Assembly: GCA_036381175.1 (NCBI GenBank)
Contig: DASVDI010000006.1
Span: 1 to 64,000 of the forward strand
DNA: 64,000 bases
Origin: JAJUFS01 sp036381175
GTDB lineage: Bacteria; Pseudomonadota; Gammaproteobacteria; Natronospirales; JAJUFS01
Direction of reading: 5' to 3'
The notes beneath the pieces are model-generated. The model worked only from the letters and a program-made list of their open reading frames with translations, was not told the DNA's origin and searched no databases. This document shows, in pieces, positions 24,680-33,358 of the stretch; the first letter of the stretch is position 1, and each line of letters begins with the position of its first letter. Both the position numbers and the translations under genes were made by a program.

Positions 24680-24820
24680 GTCATTGGCGTAACGCTCCGC
24701 CACGTCGAGAAACGTCAGCGCAAGCGCGGGGCGATCGAGCAGATAGTTCTCCAGCGGTTCGCTCGGCGTCTCGGTGCCGTGTTCTGATGACCGATCAATT
24801 ATTGATTCCAGCAATTCCAT
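24653..24820 (-). CDS. Possible small acidic protein (55 aa)
   Basis: ATG 24820 follows GGGGGG closely and opens a 55-codon frame (MELLESIIDRSSEHGTETPS, then LENYLLDRPALALTFLDVAERYAN). The C-terminal residues run into the palindromic repeat, where the stop lies. The composition is protein-like (acidic, helical, with hydrophobic periodicity), and the gene would be the last of the RND efflux operon, 40 nt after the outer-membrane factor. No known family is recognised. Confidence 0.4.
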   Translation of the reverse strand: MELLESIIDRSSEHGTETPSEPLENYLLDRPALALTFLDVAERYANDSSPDGSVR

Positions 24821-24860
24821 TTCATCCCCCCCTTCATCGCTTCGCGGGTATTCGATTTAC

Positions 24861-26291
24861 TCATTCTCGGGCGGCCAGGTCCTCCGCCACGATTGTCGCC
24901 TGCTGCCAGCCGCCACCGAGTGCGCGATAGAGATCGACAGTTGCCTGCAACAGCACGAGCTTCGCACTCACCTGCTGCTGTTCGATGGCGCGCAACTGGC
25001 GTTCGACGTCGAGCAGTTCGAGAAAACCGATACGCCCTGATTCGTAACGCGCGTCGGCCACGCGGTATGCATTCGTCAACGCCGCAACTCGCTCATCCTG
25101 TGCCTGCATGACCGCGCGCGCGGTGGAAACATTCCCGAGCGCGTTCAGCGTTTCCTTGAACGCGACCTGCACGGTTTTTGCGTACGCCGACATCGCCCCC
25201 GAGTGACGGGCCTTGGCGGCATCGACATTCGCACCGATGCGGCTGATATCCGTCAACGGAATGGTCAGGCCGACGGCTGCCTGCCAGCTTTGCGAAGGTC
25301 CGTCGAACAGGTTCGAAAACGCGGTTGAAACGCCGCCCGCAAATCCCGTCAGTGACAAGCGCGGAAAGTAAGCAGCCTTCGCGACGCCGATGCGCGCATT
25401 CGCGGCGATGAGTTGTTGCTCGGCGAAGCGAATGTCCGGACGGCGTTCCAGCAAGTCGCTGGGAATATCCATGGGCACGACGGGCGCATCCGGCAGGACA
25501 ACGACATCGACCGGCGCATCGTGCGACGTCCACTCGATGAACATTGCTCGCGGCGACGCGCCACGCAGCACCGCGAGCGCGGTCAGTGCTTGTGAGCGCG
25601 CATTGCGTAACGCCGGCAAGCGCGCGGCGACCGCGAACGTTTCGCTGCGCGCCTGCTCGTAGTCGTACGGCGGAATCAGCCCCGCATCAAGACGCACTTT
25701 CTGCAGGCGCAGATTTTCCTCGCGTGTCTCGTACAGGCGTTCGAGCAACGCGATCTGCCGGTCAAGCGCGCGGGTCTCGAAGTACGCGCGCGCAACGGAC
25801 GAGGCGATCAACGCGCGCACGCCGTCATGCACGGCAACGTCGCCGCGCAGCTCGGCGAGTGCTGCTTCATTCGCACGCCGGATGCGGCCCCAGAGGTCCA
25901 GCTCGTAATTGATGACGAGGCCAGCGTTGTATTCGGTGGACGGCTGCGATGGCACCGCAATCGCGGCGTTTTCACTCGCACTGCCGCGTGCTCCACCAAC
26001 CGACGCGTTCACGGTCGGCAGGTAATCCGCGCGCGCGAGGTCAAGTGCCGCCGCTGCGGCCTCGACATTCGCCGCGGCAACTTTCAGATCGTTGTTGTGC
26101 GCGAGGCTTTCCTCGATCAACGCGGTGAGTTTCGGATCGTCGAACTGCATCCACCATTGCGAGAGATCAACGGCTTCTTCCTGCGTGCTGCCCCATGCCT
26201 CAGGCAATTCGCTCACAGGCAGTTCGTAATCCGGTCCGCTTGCGCAGGCGCCAAGCAACAATACCGGCAAGAGAAGGAATGATTTATTCAT
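24861..26291 (-). CDS. RND efflux outer-membrane factor, NodT family lipoprotein
   Basis: A 476-aa TolC-like channel subunit. The signal peptide ends with LLLGACASGPDYELP (lipobox GAC), followed by two repeats of the outer-membrane efflux fold, each with long coiled helices (LAHNNDLKVAAANVEAAAAAL; YEQARSETFAVAARLPALRNA; VADARYESGRIGFLELLDVERQ). The LLERRPDIRFAEQQLIAANARIG motif is conserved in NodT/OprM proteins. It overlaps the end of the RND permease gene by 8 nt and completes the tripartite efflux pump encoded by 24.9-30.6 kb. Confidence 0.95.
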   Translation of the reverse strand: MNKSFLLLPVLLLGACASGPDYELPVSELPEAWGSTQEEAVDLSQWWMQFDDPKLTALIEESLAHNNDLKVAAANVEAAAAALDLARADYLPTVNASVGGARGSASENAAIAVPSQPSTEYNAGLVINYELDLWGRIRRANEAALAELRGDVAVHDGVRALIASSVARAYFETRALDRQIALLERLYETREENLRLQKVRLDAGLIPPYDYEQARSETFAVAARLPALRNARSQALTALAVLRGASPRAMFIEWTSHDAPVDVVVLPDAPVVPMDIPSDLLERRPDIRFAEQQLIAANARIGVAKAAYFPRLSLTGFAGGVSTAFSNLFDGPSQSWQAAVGLTIPLTDISRIGANVDAAKARHSGAMSAYAKTVQVAFKETLNALGNVSTARAVMQAQDERVAALTNAYRVADARYESGRIGFLELLDVERQLRAIEQQQVSAKLVLLQATVDLYRALGGGWQQATIVAEDLAARE

Positions 26292-29200
26292 GTGCGGCCT
26301 CCGGCTGCAATGCGATGCGCTGCGGCGCGCGCTTTGTTCTGAAATCCATGATCAGGCGGAAGAACAGCGGCACGAAGAAGATCGCGAGGAATGTCGCGGC
26401 GAGCATGCCGCCCATCACGCCGGTGCCAACCGACTGGCGCGCGGAGGCACCCGCGCCGCTTGAAAACGCCAGCGGCGTAACACCGAGAATGAACGCCAGC
26501 GATGTCATCAGGATCGGACGAAACCGCAGTCGCGCCGCTTCAAGTGCTGCGTCCGTCGCGCTCATGCCTTCCTGTTTTTTCAGCATCGCGAATTCGACGA
26601 TGAGAATCGCGTTCTTCGCGGCAAGTCCGAGCAGCGTGACGAGCCCGATCTGGAAATACACATCGTTGGTCATGCCGCGTGCCCACACCGCAACCAGCGC
26701 GCCGAATGTGCCGAAGGGGAGCGCGAGCAGCACCGACAACGGCAGCGACCAGCGTTCGTACTGCGCGGCGAGAATCAGGAACACCATCACCGCCGCGAGC
26801 ATCAGCGCTAAGGCGCCCGCGCCGCTGGATTGTTTCTCCTGGAACGACGCGCCCGACCAGTCATAACTGAAACCGGCTGGCAATGTTTCTTCCAGAATCT
26901 GTTCGACTCTTGCAATTGCCTGACCCGAACTCACGCCCGGCGCACCGCTGCCGAAAATCTTCGCGGCAGGCAGGTTGTTGAAACGGTCCTGCGTTTCCGG
27001 CCCCGACGAATATTCCACCGTCGCGAGTGCTGACAGCGGAATCTGTTGTCCGTCATCCGAGCGCACGTAAATGTCGCCGATGTCATCCGGTTGGCGGCGG
27101 TAATCCGGATGCGCCGACATCAGCACCTGCCAGGTGCGGCCGAACGTGTTGAAGTCGTTGACGTAGTAGGTGCCCAGCGTCGCCGACAAGGTGTTGAACA
27201 CTTCATCAATGGAAACGCCGAGCACTTTTGCTTTCTCGCGATCGACATCGACATGCAACTGCGGTGCGTTGGCGCGCCACAATGTCGCGACGTTCATCAA
27301 CATCGGATCCTGGTTCGCTTTTGCAATGAATTGCTGCGCAACTTCATTCAGTCTCGCAGCACCTCCCTCGCCGCGGTTCTGTATGTACAACTCGAAACCA
27401 CCGGCCGTGCCCAGGCCGAAAATCGGCGGCGGATTGAATGCCAGCACCAGCGCTTCGCGGATGTGCGCGGTTTTCATGAACAGTTCACCAACGAGCTGTT
27501 GCGTAGTGACGTCGCGTTCGTCCCAGTGTTTCTGCGTCACGAAAATCGTCGCGGCGGAATTACGATAACCGCCGCCGAGAAAATCGAAACCCGTGAACGC
27601 GATGGCGTATTCGTTGGCGGGGTTCGAGCGGATCTGCGTGAGCACGTCGTCAACGACAGCACCGGTGCGATCCAGCGTCGCGCCATCCGGCAGCATGACG
27701 GCGGCGATGTAGAAACCCTGGTCTTCTTCCGGCACCAGCGATCCCGGCGTGAACTTCCACAGGCCCGCCGTGATCACGACCATGCCACCGAACAGCAGCA
27801 GGCCGACGCCGGCACGCTTCAGCATCCACGCAACACCCGCCGTGTAGCGGCGCGTGATCTTTTCAAACAGTGCATTGAACGCGCGGAAAAACCGGTTTGG
27901 TTTCGTGTGTCCGCTTTTGAGGATCATCACGCACAAGGCCGGTGTGAGTGTGAGCGCGACCAGTCCGGAGATGCCGACGGCAATGGAAATCGAAACCGCG
28001 AACTGGCGATACAGCTCGCCCGCAAGCCCACCGACGAATGCAATCGGCACGAACACCGCAATCAGCACCAGCACGATCGCGATCACCGGTCCCGTGACTT
28101 CGCGCATCGCCTTTACCGCGGCGTCATACGCGCTCCTGCCTTCCTCGCGCATGATGCGCTCGACGTTTTCCAGCACGACGATGGCGTCGTCCACGACAAT
28201 ACCGATCGCGAGCACCATGCCGAACAAGGTCAGCGTGTTGATGGAATAACCGAGCAGATGCAGGCCCGCGAACGTGCCGATCAGCGACACCGGCACCGCG
28301 AGCGTCGGAATCAAGGTCGCACGCCAGTTCTGCAGGAACAGGAACACGACCAGGAACACGAGGATCATCGCCTCGCCCAGCGTCTTCACGACTTCGCGAA
28401 TGGAAACCTTCACGAAACGCGTGGTGTCATAAACAACGCTGTACTCCAGGCCTTCGGGAAAGCGCGCGGACATCTCCGTCATCACGGCATCGACTTCTTC
28501 GGCAACTTCCAGCGCGTTCGTGCCCGGCTTGAGAAAGATGCCGACCAGCGTCGCGGGCTGGCCGTTCACCGTGCCGCGGAACTCGTAATCACGTGAACCG
28601 AGTTCGATATCGGCGACATCTTCCAGACGCAGGATCGAGCCGTCATCATCGGCGCGCAGCACGATGTTCTCGAATTCCTCGACGCTCGAAAGCCGGCCCT
28701 TGCTCGTGATGGTGTAAACCAGTTCCTGTCCGTTCGAAACCGGCGGCTGGCCGATCTTGCCGGGCGCGAACTGCGCATTCTGCCCCTGGATGGCACGCGC
28801 CACATCGCCGGTTGTGAGATTCAGTTGCGTGAGGCGATCCGGCTTGAGCCAGATGCGCATCGCGTAATCCTTCGCGCCGAAAATCTGCACGCCGGTCGTG
28901 CCCGGCACGCGCTTGAGACGATCCAGCACGTTCATGGTGACGTAGTTGCTGGTATAGATATCGTCGAAGCTGCCGTCCGGCGAACGGAACGCGAGCACCT
29001 GCAAGAATGACGACGAGCTTTTCGCAACCGTCACGCCCTGGCGGCGCACTTCGAGCGGGAGTTTTGCTTCGGCCTGCTTGACGCGATTGGTGACATCGAT
29101 CGTCGCCTTGTCCGGATCCGCGCCGATCCCGAAGGTGACGCTGATCTGCACCACGCCATTCGAGGTCGATGTCGAGCTCATGTAGAGCATGTTCTCGACG

Positions 29201-29415
29201 CCGTTGATCTGGTTTTCCAGCGGTGCGGCGACTGTCTTCTCCAGCACGTCGGCCGATGCACCCGGATACACGGCCGTGACCATCACGACCGGCGGCGCGA
29301 TTTCCGGATACTGCGCAATCGGCAGCGCACGAATCGCGGCAAGACCCGCGATGATGATGAAGGCCGAAATCACCATCGCGAAGACCGGCCGGTCGATGAA
29401 GAAACGTGAGAACAT
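26284..29415 (-). CDS. RND multidrug efflux permease, HAE1 (AcrB/MexB) family
   Basis: A 1043-aa inner-membrane pump of normal length for the family. It begins MFSRFFIDRPVFAMVISAFIIIAGLAAIRALPIAQYPEIAPP and shows the proton-relay Asp pair in GIVVDDAIVVLENVER, the FVPIAFVGGLAGELYRQFAVSI segment, the periplasmic porter domains and the C-terminal LLGLAAKNAILIVEFA. The pump exports hydrophobic or amphiphilic drugs using proton motive force, in complex with the adaptor and outer-membrane channel encoded on either side (gap 10 nt upstream, overlap 8 nt downstream). Specificity cannot be read from sequence. Confidence 0.97.
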   Translation of the reverse strand: MFSRFFIDRPVFAMVISAFIIIAGLAAIRALPIAQYPEIAPPVVMVTAVYPGASADVLEKTVAAPLENQINGVENMLYMSSTSTSNGVVQISVTFGIGADPDKATIDVTNRVKQAEAKLPLEVRRQGVTVAKSSSSFLQVLAFRSPDGSFDDIYTSNYVTMNVLDRLKRVPGTTGVQIFGAKDYAMRIWLKPDRLTQLNLTTGDVARAIQGQNAQFAPGKIGQPPVSNGQELVYTITSKGRLSSVEEFENIVLRADDDGSILRLEDVADIELGSRDYEFRGTVNGQPATLVGIFLKPGTNALEVAEEVDAVMTEMSARFPEGLEYSVVYDTTRFVKVSIREVVKTLGEAMILVFLVVFLFLQNWRATLIPTLAVPVSLIGTFAGLHLLGYSINTLTLFGMVLAIGIVVDDAIVVLENVERIMREEGRSAYDAAVKAMREVTGPVIAIVLVLIAVFVPIAFVGGLAGELYRQFAVSISIAVGISGLVALTLTPALCVMILKSGHTKPNRFFRAFNALFEKITRRYTAGVAWMLKRAGVGLLLFGGMVVITAGLWKFTPGSLVPEEDQGFYIAAVMLPDGATLDRTGAVVDDVLTQIRSNPANEYAIAFTGFDFLGGGYRNSAATIFVTQKHWDERDVTTQQLVGELFMKTAHIREALVLAFNPPPIFGLGTAGGFELYIQNRGEGGAARLNEVAQQFIAKANQDPMLMNVATLWRANAPQLHVDVDREKAKVLGVSIDEVFNTLSATLGTYYVNDFNTFGRTWQVLMSAHPDYRRQPDDIGDIYVRSDDGQQIPLSALATVEYSSGPETQDRFNNLPAAKIFGSGAPGVSSGQAIARVEQILEETLPAGFSYDWSGASFQEKQSSGAGALALMLAAVMVFLILAAQYERWSLPLSVLLALPFGTFGALVAVWARGMTNDVYFQIGLVTLLGLAAKNAILIVEFAMLKKQEGMSATDAALEAARLRFRPILMTSLAFILGVTPLAFSSGAGASARQSVGTGVMGGMLAATFLAIFFVPLFFRLIMDFRTKRAPQRIALQPEAAHE

Positions 29416-29425
29416 TTTTTATTCC

Positions 29426-30649
29426 TTATTTCGCGGCGGCGGCGACGGCATTGGCCGGCACACCGGCAGGCTCGATCACCGCAACGGGTGAACCGGGCCG
29501 CAGCTTGACGAAGTTATCCAGGATCACCCGGTCACCGGCAGCAAGACCTGAACGCACGATCCACATCCTGTCGTTCGCCTCGTTCACCCATTCGCCGACT
29601 TCCACGGAACGGAATTCTGCGATTGGCATGCCTTTCTCGCCTTCGCCGACAACGAACACGAACTTGCCGCGCGGACCCTGCAGCACCGCTTTCTGCGGAA
29701 CGGCAACGGCATTCGGCCGCACCGCGCCGCTTACATGCACGCGCACGAACTGGCCGGCTTTCAACGCACCGTCGGGATTCGCAAATCGCGCCCGCACGTT
29801 GTAGGTGCCGGTCGTTGTGTCGATGCGCGCGGCGGAATAATTGATATGCCCCACGCGATCCAGGACCGTGCCGTCGGCAAGCTCGATGCGCACATCCAGC
29901 GTGCTTTCGGCGGGCACCTGCAGATTGCCGGCCGCGGTCTGGCTTTGGCGCGCGAGCCATTCGTTTTCGGAAATCGAAAAATGCACATCAATGGGATCGG
30001 TCTGCACGATCGTCGTCAGCAGGCTGTCCGCGCCCGCCTTCACCAATGCGCCTTCGAACTTGTGCGCGATGCCGGTGACGCCGCCGATGGGCGCGTTCAC
30101 CGTCGTGTAGCCGAGCTGGATGCGCGCATCACGCATCGCCGCTTCGGCAAGCTGCACGGCCGCGGCGGCAAGCTCGACGTTCGAGCGCGCATCGTCGATT
30201 TCCTTCTGGCTGACAGCGTTCGCCTTCGCCAGCGGTGCGAGCCGTGCGTGTTCACGCTCGGCGCGGGTGAACTCGGCACGCGCCCGGGCAAGCTCGGCCT
30301 CGGCCGCCGCGACCTGCACCTCGAACGGCCGCGGATCGATGCGGAACAGCGGCGCGCCTGCTTCCACCACCGCGCCCTCCACGTACAAACGCTTCTCGAT
30401 GATCCCGGTCACGCGGGCGTGAATTTCGACTTCGCGCGAACCCATGGTCTGGCCGACGTACTCGCGCACGACAGGCACTTCATGCGGCACCACTTCCATG
30501 ACCTCGACGGGAGGCGGCGCAAAAGCGTAGCCCGCGGCTTCCTCGGCGTTGCCGGTGCAGGCGGACAGGCCGATTGCGGGGAGGACGGCGAGGAAAAACA
30601 GCAATGAATACCGGTTCTTGTTCATTTTCTTGTTCATTTTTAAGGGCAT
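29426..30649 (-). CDS. RND efflux periplasmic adaptor (membrane fusion protein)
   Basis: A 407-aa lipoprotein adaptor: signal peptide ending AIGLSAC, then the lipoyl/barrel-sandwich half motif (EVEIHARVTGIIEKRLYVEGAVVEAGAPLFRIDPRPFE), a coiled-coil hairpin (AAAEAELARARAEFTRAEREHARL), the second lipoyl half (LGYTTVNAPIGGVTGI) and the beta-barrel domain. ATG 30649 is preferred (GGAG 9 nt upstream); ATG 30637 and 30625 are alternatives in the run MPLKMNKKMNKNR. It is the first gene of the efflux operon and lies behind an AcrR-like operator at 30721-30744. Confidence 0.95.
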   Translation of the reverse strand: MPLKMNKKMNKNRYSLLFFLAVLPAIGLSACTGNAEEAAGYAFAPPPVEVMEVVPHEVPVVREYVGQTMGSREVEIHARVTGIIEKRLYVEGAVVEAGAPLFRIDPRPFEVQVAAAEAELARARAEFTRAEREHARLAPLAKANAVSQKEIDDARSNVELAAAAVQLAEAAMRDARIQLGYTTVNAPIGGVTGIAHKFEGALVKAGADSLLTTIVQTDPIDVHFSISENEWLARQSQTAAGNLQVPAESTLDVRIELADGTVLDRVGHINYSAARIDTTTGTYNVRARFANPDGALKAGQFVRVHVSGAVRPNAVAVPQKAVLQGPRGKFVFVVGEGEKGMPIAEFRSVEVGEWVNEANDRMWIVRSGLAAGDRVILDNFVKLRPGSPVAVIEPAGVPANAVAAAAK

Positions 30650-30720
30650 GGATGGCTCCGAATGCTGCAAAGGGACGGTCTTGGGGGTGAAAACACTCAC
30701 TTTTCCGAGGGGGCGGACTA

Positions 30721-30744
30721 TACATACATACAAGAATGTTTGTA
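30721..30744. promoter_or_regulatory. AcrR/TtgR-like operator
   Basis: The imperfect 24-bp palindrome starts TACATACAT and ends GAATGTTTGTA. It matches 19 of 24 positions of the E. coli acrAB operator as I remember it. It sits 72 bp upstream of the adaptor start and between the divergent efflux operon and tetR gene, the expected place for repression by the TetR protein at 30913-31584. Confidence 0.7.
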
Positions 30745-30912
30745 AAGAGTGGTGTAAACTTCCCCTCCGACGGGCAAAATGCCCTCTCCGAGTTATGTCG
30801 CATGTGGTTTCGTCCCCGAAACGCGGGGAATCTACCCGTGCAATCTACAGGGGGGCTCCTGACAACCTGATGTCAGCAGTGTGAAACCCGCCAGGCGAAA
30901 TCGAGGCGAGAC

Positions 30913-31584
30913 GTGGCCAGAAGAACGAAAGAGGAAGCGCAGGAAACCCGTGACAAGCTGCTGGACGCGGCGGCGACGGTGTTCTGTGACAAGGGCGTCA
31001 CCAACACGTCCCTGTGCGATATCTCGAAAGCGGCCGGCGTGACCCGCGGCGCGTTCTACTGGCACTTCCGCAACAAGAACGCGCTTCTCGGGGCGCTCTG
31101 GGAACGCACGAAGCTGCCGCTGGACGAATACTGGTCGGTGGATTGCTGTGCCGTGGCCGAGAAGGATCCGCTCGGACGGATTCGCAACAACGCCATCGAC
31201 ATGCTGCGCCGGGCGGTGACCGACGCGCGCACGCGACAGGTCTATAACATCCTGTTTCACAAATGCGAGGACGTGGCTGACGCGAAACCGATCCTCTCGC
31301 GACGCCTGGAATCTCGCAGGGAATGCGCGCCGAAGATCCAGAGCTTTTTCCAGGCCGCCATTGACGCCGGCCAGTTGCCGAAGACACTCGATCCCGAGAC
31401 CGCGATGATCGGTTTTTTCAGCTACCTCGACGGGCTGATCTACAACTGGTTCATCCATCCCGACATCATTCATCTCGATTCACTCGCCGAACATTTCGTT
31501 GATACCTACATTGCCGGCATGAAACACGCCGGCGCGCCGGCGCAATCCGATTCTCCCGCGCCTGCCGAAGTCAGCCCCCTTTGA
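30913..31584 (+). CDS. TetR-family repressor of the RND operon (AcrR/TtgR-like)
   Basis: A 223-aa regulator. The N-terminal HTH domain reads RRTKEEAQETRDKLLDAAATVF, then TSLCDISKAAGVTRGAFYWHFRNKNALL, close to AcrR and TtgR. The C-terminal ligand domain includes the TetR_C_2-like YNILFHKCE region and GLIYNWFIHPD. The start is GTG 30913, with GAGGCGAG upstream. It is divergent from the efflux operon and shares the 263-bp regulatory region containing an AcrR-like operator, so it most likely represses the pump until a drug binds. The stop codon lies inside a hairpin repeat. Confidence 0.92.
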   Translation: MARRTKEEAQETRDKLLDAAATVFCDKGVTNTSLCDISKAAGVTRGAFYWHFRNKNALLGALWERTKLPLDEYWSVDCCAVAEKDPLGRIRNNAIDMLRRAVTDARTRQVYNILFHKCEDVADAKPILSRRLESRRECAPKIQSFFQAAIDAGQLPKTLDPETAMIGFFSYLDGLIYNWFIHPDIIHLDSLAEHFVDTYIAGMKHAGAPAQSDSPAPAEVSPL

Positions 31585-31614
31585 AAAAGGGGGCCGGCAC
31601 GCGCAGCGTGCCGG
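31575..31614 (+). terminator. Tandem hairpins after tetR (repeat plus terminator-like stem)
   Basis: CCCCCTTT / AAAGGGGG (31575-31593), a copy of the hairpin repeat seen at 18.9 kb, is followed directly by CCGGCACGC / GCGTGCCGG (31594-31614) and then GTATTTTCTT. The second stem followed by a T-rich stretch is a plausible terminator for tetR. Confidence 0.6.
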
Positions 31615-31731
31615 GTATTTTCTTCCAACGCCCTCATCGTTCATGTTCCTTGATCCGGCCAGAAGCAATGCCCGCATCTTGAATGTTCAAGTGCACTTGA
31701 AGTCAAGACGAAATGTTGTTTCACTTTGGCG

Positions 31732-32169
31732 ATGAACGAAGAAATCACCATTGGCGAGCTGTCCGAACGCAGCGGCGTGGCGACATCGGCGCTGCGTTAT
31801 TACGAAGAACGTGGATTGATCCGCGCCTTGCGAACGTCTTCCGGTCATCGGCGCTATCCGCGACATGTCATTCGTCGTGTCACTTTCGTTGTGTTCGCAC
31901 AGCGCGTCGGCCTGACGCTTGAGGATATTGGCGCGGAACTCGCGAAGCTGCCGGAGAACCGAGCACCCCGTCGCGATGACTGGGCGAAGCTTTCCAGCAA
32001 CTGGCGCAAGCGAATCGATGCACGCATTGCGGAGCTTGAACGACTGAAGGAAGGGCTTACCGAATGCATCGGCTGCGGCTGCCTTTCGATGCAGCGATGC
32101 CGGCTTGTGAACCCGGATGACCGCGCGGCGCGTTCAGGGCCCGGACCGCGATTCTGGATGCGTAAATAG
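31732..32169 (+). CDS. soxR: Redox-sensitive MerR-family regulator SoxR
   Basis: A 145-aa MerR protein. The winged helix ITIGELSERSGVATSALRYYEERGLIRALRTSSGHRRYPRHVIRRV is followed by the dimerisation helix and the [2Fe-2S] cluster motif CIGCGCLSMQRC (C-x2-C-x-C-x5-C), which is diagnostic for SoxR. Oxidation of the cluster by redox-cycling compounds activates target promoters. In non-enteric bacteria SoxR usually controls efflux pumps and oxidoreductases directly rather than soxS, and no soxS is nearby. The neighbouring RND operon (24.9-30.6 kb) or the MFS gene at 33.4-34.7 kb could be targets, but no SoxR box was identified. Confidence 0.95.
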   Translation: MNEEITIGELSERSGVATSALRYYEERGLIRALRTSSGHRRYPRHVIRRVTFVVFAQRVGLTLEDIGAELAKLPENRAPRRDDWAKLSSNWRKRIDARIAELERLKEGLTECIGCGCLSMQRCRLVNPDDRAARSGPGPRFWMRK

Positions 32170-32284
32170 ATACCGTACGTTCGCGGACGGAGTCCGCTCC
32201 TGCGCAGACGAAAATTGATTGCGTGTTACAGAAGCACACATCGTGCGCGTTCTATTTTCCACCGCATTTCACACAAACAAAAAA

Positions 32285-32314
32285 CCCGCTTGCCGTCTTT
32301 CAACGGCAAGCGGG
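32285..32314 (-). terminator. Strong rho-independent terminator
   Basis: A perfect 12-bp stem CCCGCTTGCCGT / ACGGCAAGCGGG with a 6-nt loop is followed on the minus strand by TTTTTTGTTTG. It lies 14 nt after the stop of the 42-aa gene, which supports that gene being real and expressed. Confidence 0.92.
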
Positions 32315-32327
32315 CATGCATCAGTCG

Positions 32328-32456
32328 TTACTGGGTCCGTTTCCGGTCCTGGCCCGACTGCTGTTGCTGACCACCTTGGCGCGGTTTCGCCTGTTGCGTC
32401 TGGCGTTCACGCTGCGACTGGCTCTTGCGCCCGGGATTCTCGTTTCTCTGAGTCAT
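32328..32456 (-). CDS. Gln/Arg-rich 42-aa protein, function unknown
   Basis: From ATG 32456 the minus strand encodes MTQRNENPGRKSQSQRERQ...RQGGQQQQSGQDRKRTQ, a low-complexity, very hydrophilic and basic protein with no hydrophobic residues beyond Met, Ala and Pro. GAGG lies close upstream and a strong terminator directly downstream. It is 135 nt behind the Crp/Fnr gene at 32592-33305 on the same strand. A similar Gln/Pro/Arg-rich protein of 65 aa is encoded at 45352-45549. The composition resembles small disordered stress-related proteins found in Xanthomonadales and rhizobia, but function is unknown. Confidence 0.7.
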   Translation of the reverse strand: MTQRNENPGRKSQSQRERQTQQAKPRQGGQQQQSGQDRKRTQ

Positions 32457-32591
32457 GGTCGAAGTTCCTCTTGCGAGTGGAAGATGATTCCGAACGTGGT
32501 TGTCCGGCTTCGTGCAGACACGTTCGCCTGCAGATAAAACGCTACGCGGGTCGCGCGGAGCACGTCTGTTCGCAAGCGCATACAGGCAATG

Positions 32592-33305
32592 TCAAGAAAC
32601 CGATGGCAACAGGCGGTCTGTTTCGCGCTGCACGACGCCGTAACATTCGCAGCCCAGTGCTTCGAGTTTTGTTCGATCCAGCACGGTGATGTGACCGCGG
32701 CTGTAATCGATCACGCCGGATTGCTGCAAGCCACGCGCGGCGGCGGTAACAGCTTCGCGGCGCACGCCGAGGTTCGCCGCGATCCGTTCCTGCGTCATGC
32801 GGAGATTGCGGCTCGGCGAACGGTCCATGGCCTGCAACAGCCAGCGACACAATTGCTGGCCGGCGGTGTGGTAGCGATTGCAGACGGCGATCTGCGCCGA
32901 TTGCGTCAGCAGGACTTGCGTGTAACGCAACAACAGATCGTGCAGTGCGCCGCACTTCGCGAACTCTTCGGCGAGGAATTTTCCTTTCAGGCGCGAGGCG
33001 TGACCGTCGCTCTGCACAACGGCCTGGAATGGCATGGCGCCGCCGCGCATGACGCGCGCGATACCGATCATGCCGTCGTTGCCGATCATCGCAATCGCAG
33101 TGGACGCGCCGTCTTCAAGCACGGAGAAAAGCGAAACGATGGCGTCCAGCGGAAAGTACACATCGGTAACCGGATCGCCCGGTTCGTACAACACATCGTT
33201 GAGCGCGAGCTCGACGGACTCCAGCCGCGGATGCAGCCGTTCGATCACGGCAGCATCAAGCGCCGCGAGCAGGCGATTCTGGGGAGGCGGGAATGCAGCG
33301 GGCAT
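32592..33305 (-). CDS. Crp/Fnr-family transcriptional regulator (paralogue 3)
   Basis: A 237-aa regulator with a beta-roll domain (LESVELALNDVLYEPGDPVTDVYFPLDAIVSLFSVLEDGASTAIAMIGNDG), a dimerisation helix (HDLLLRYTQVLLTQSAQIAVC) and an HTH (TQERIAANLGVRREAVTAAARGL), ending with the shared LGCECYGVV motif. It is clearly closer to paralogue 2 (5343-6059) than to paralogue 1. There is no Fe-S Cys cluster. ATG 33305 starts the gene. A 14-bp perfect palindrome (33359-33372) lies 54 bp upstream, and a Gln/Arg-rich small gene follows on the same strand. Confidence 0.88.
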   Translation of the reverse strand: MPAAFPPPQNRLLAALDAAVIERLHPRLESVELALNDVLYEPGDPVTDVYFPLDAIVSLFSVLEDGASTAIAMIGNDGMIGIARVMRGGAMPFQAVVQSDGHASRLKGKFLAEEFAKCGALHDLLLRYTQVLLTQSAQIAVCNRYHTAGQQLCRWLLQAMDRSPSRNLRMTQERIAANLGVRREAVTAAARGLQQSGVIDYSRGHITVLDRTKLEALGCECYGVVQRETDRLLPSVS

Positions 33306-33358
33306 GGGCGCACAGTTCAGAATGCTGACGCCCGCCCTTCAATCGGGATGATCGCTTA

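Noticed and set aside
27046..28596. 516-codon open frame opposite the RND permease
   Set aside because: It is a long antisense frame caused by high GC; the composition (Arg, His, Gln repeats) is typical of shadows, and the RND frame is unambiguous.
32171..32190. CCGTACGTTCGCGGACGG as a further GTACG operator
   Set aside because: Only the left arm fits, and the site is downstream of the genes on both sides (soxR and the 42-aa gene), so a regulatory role is not supported.
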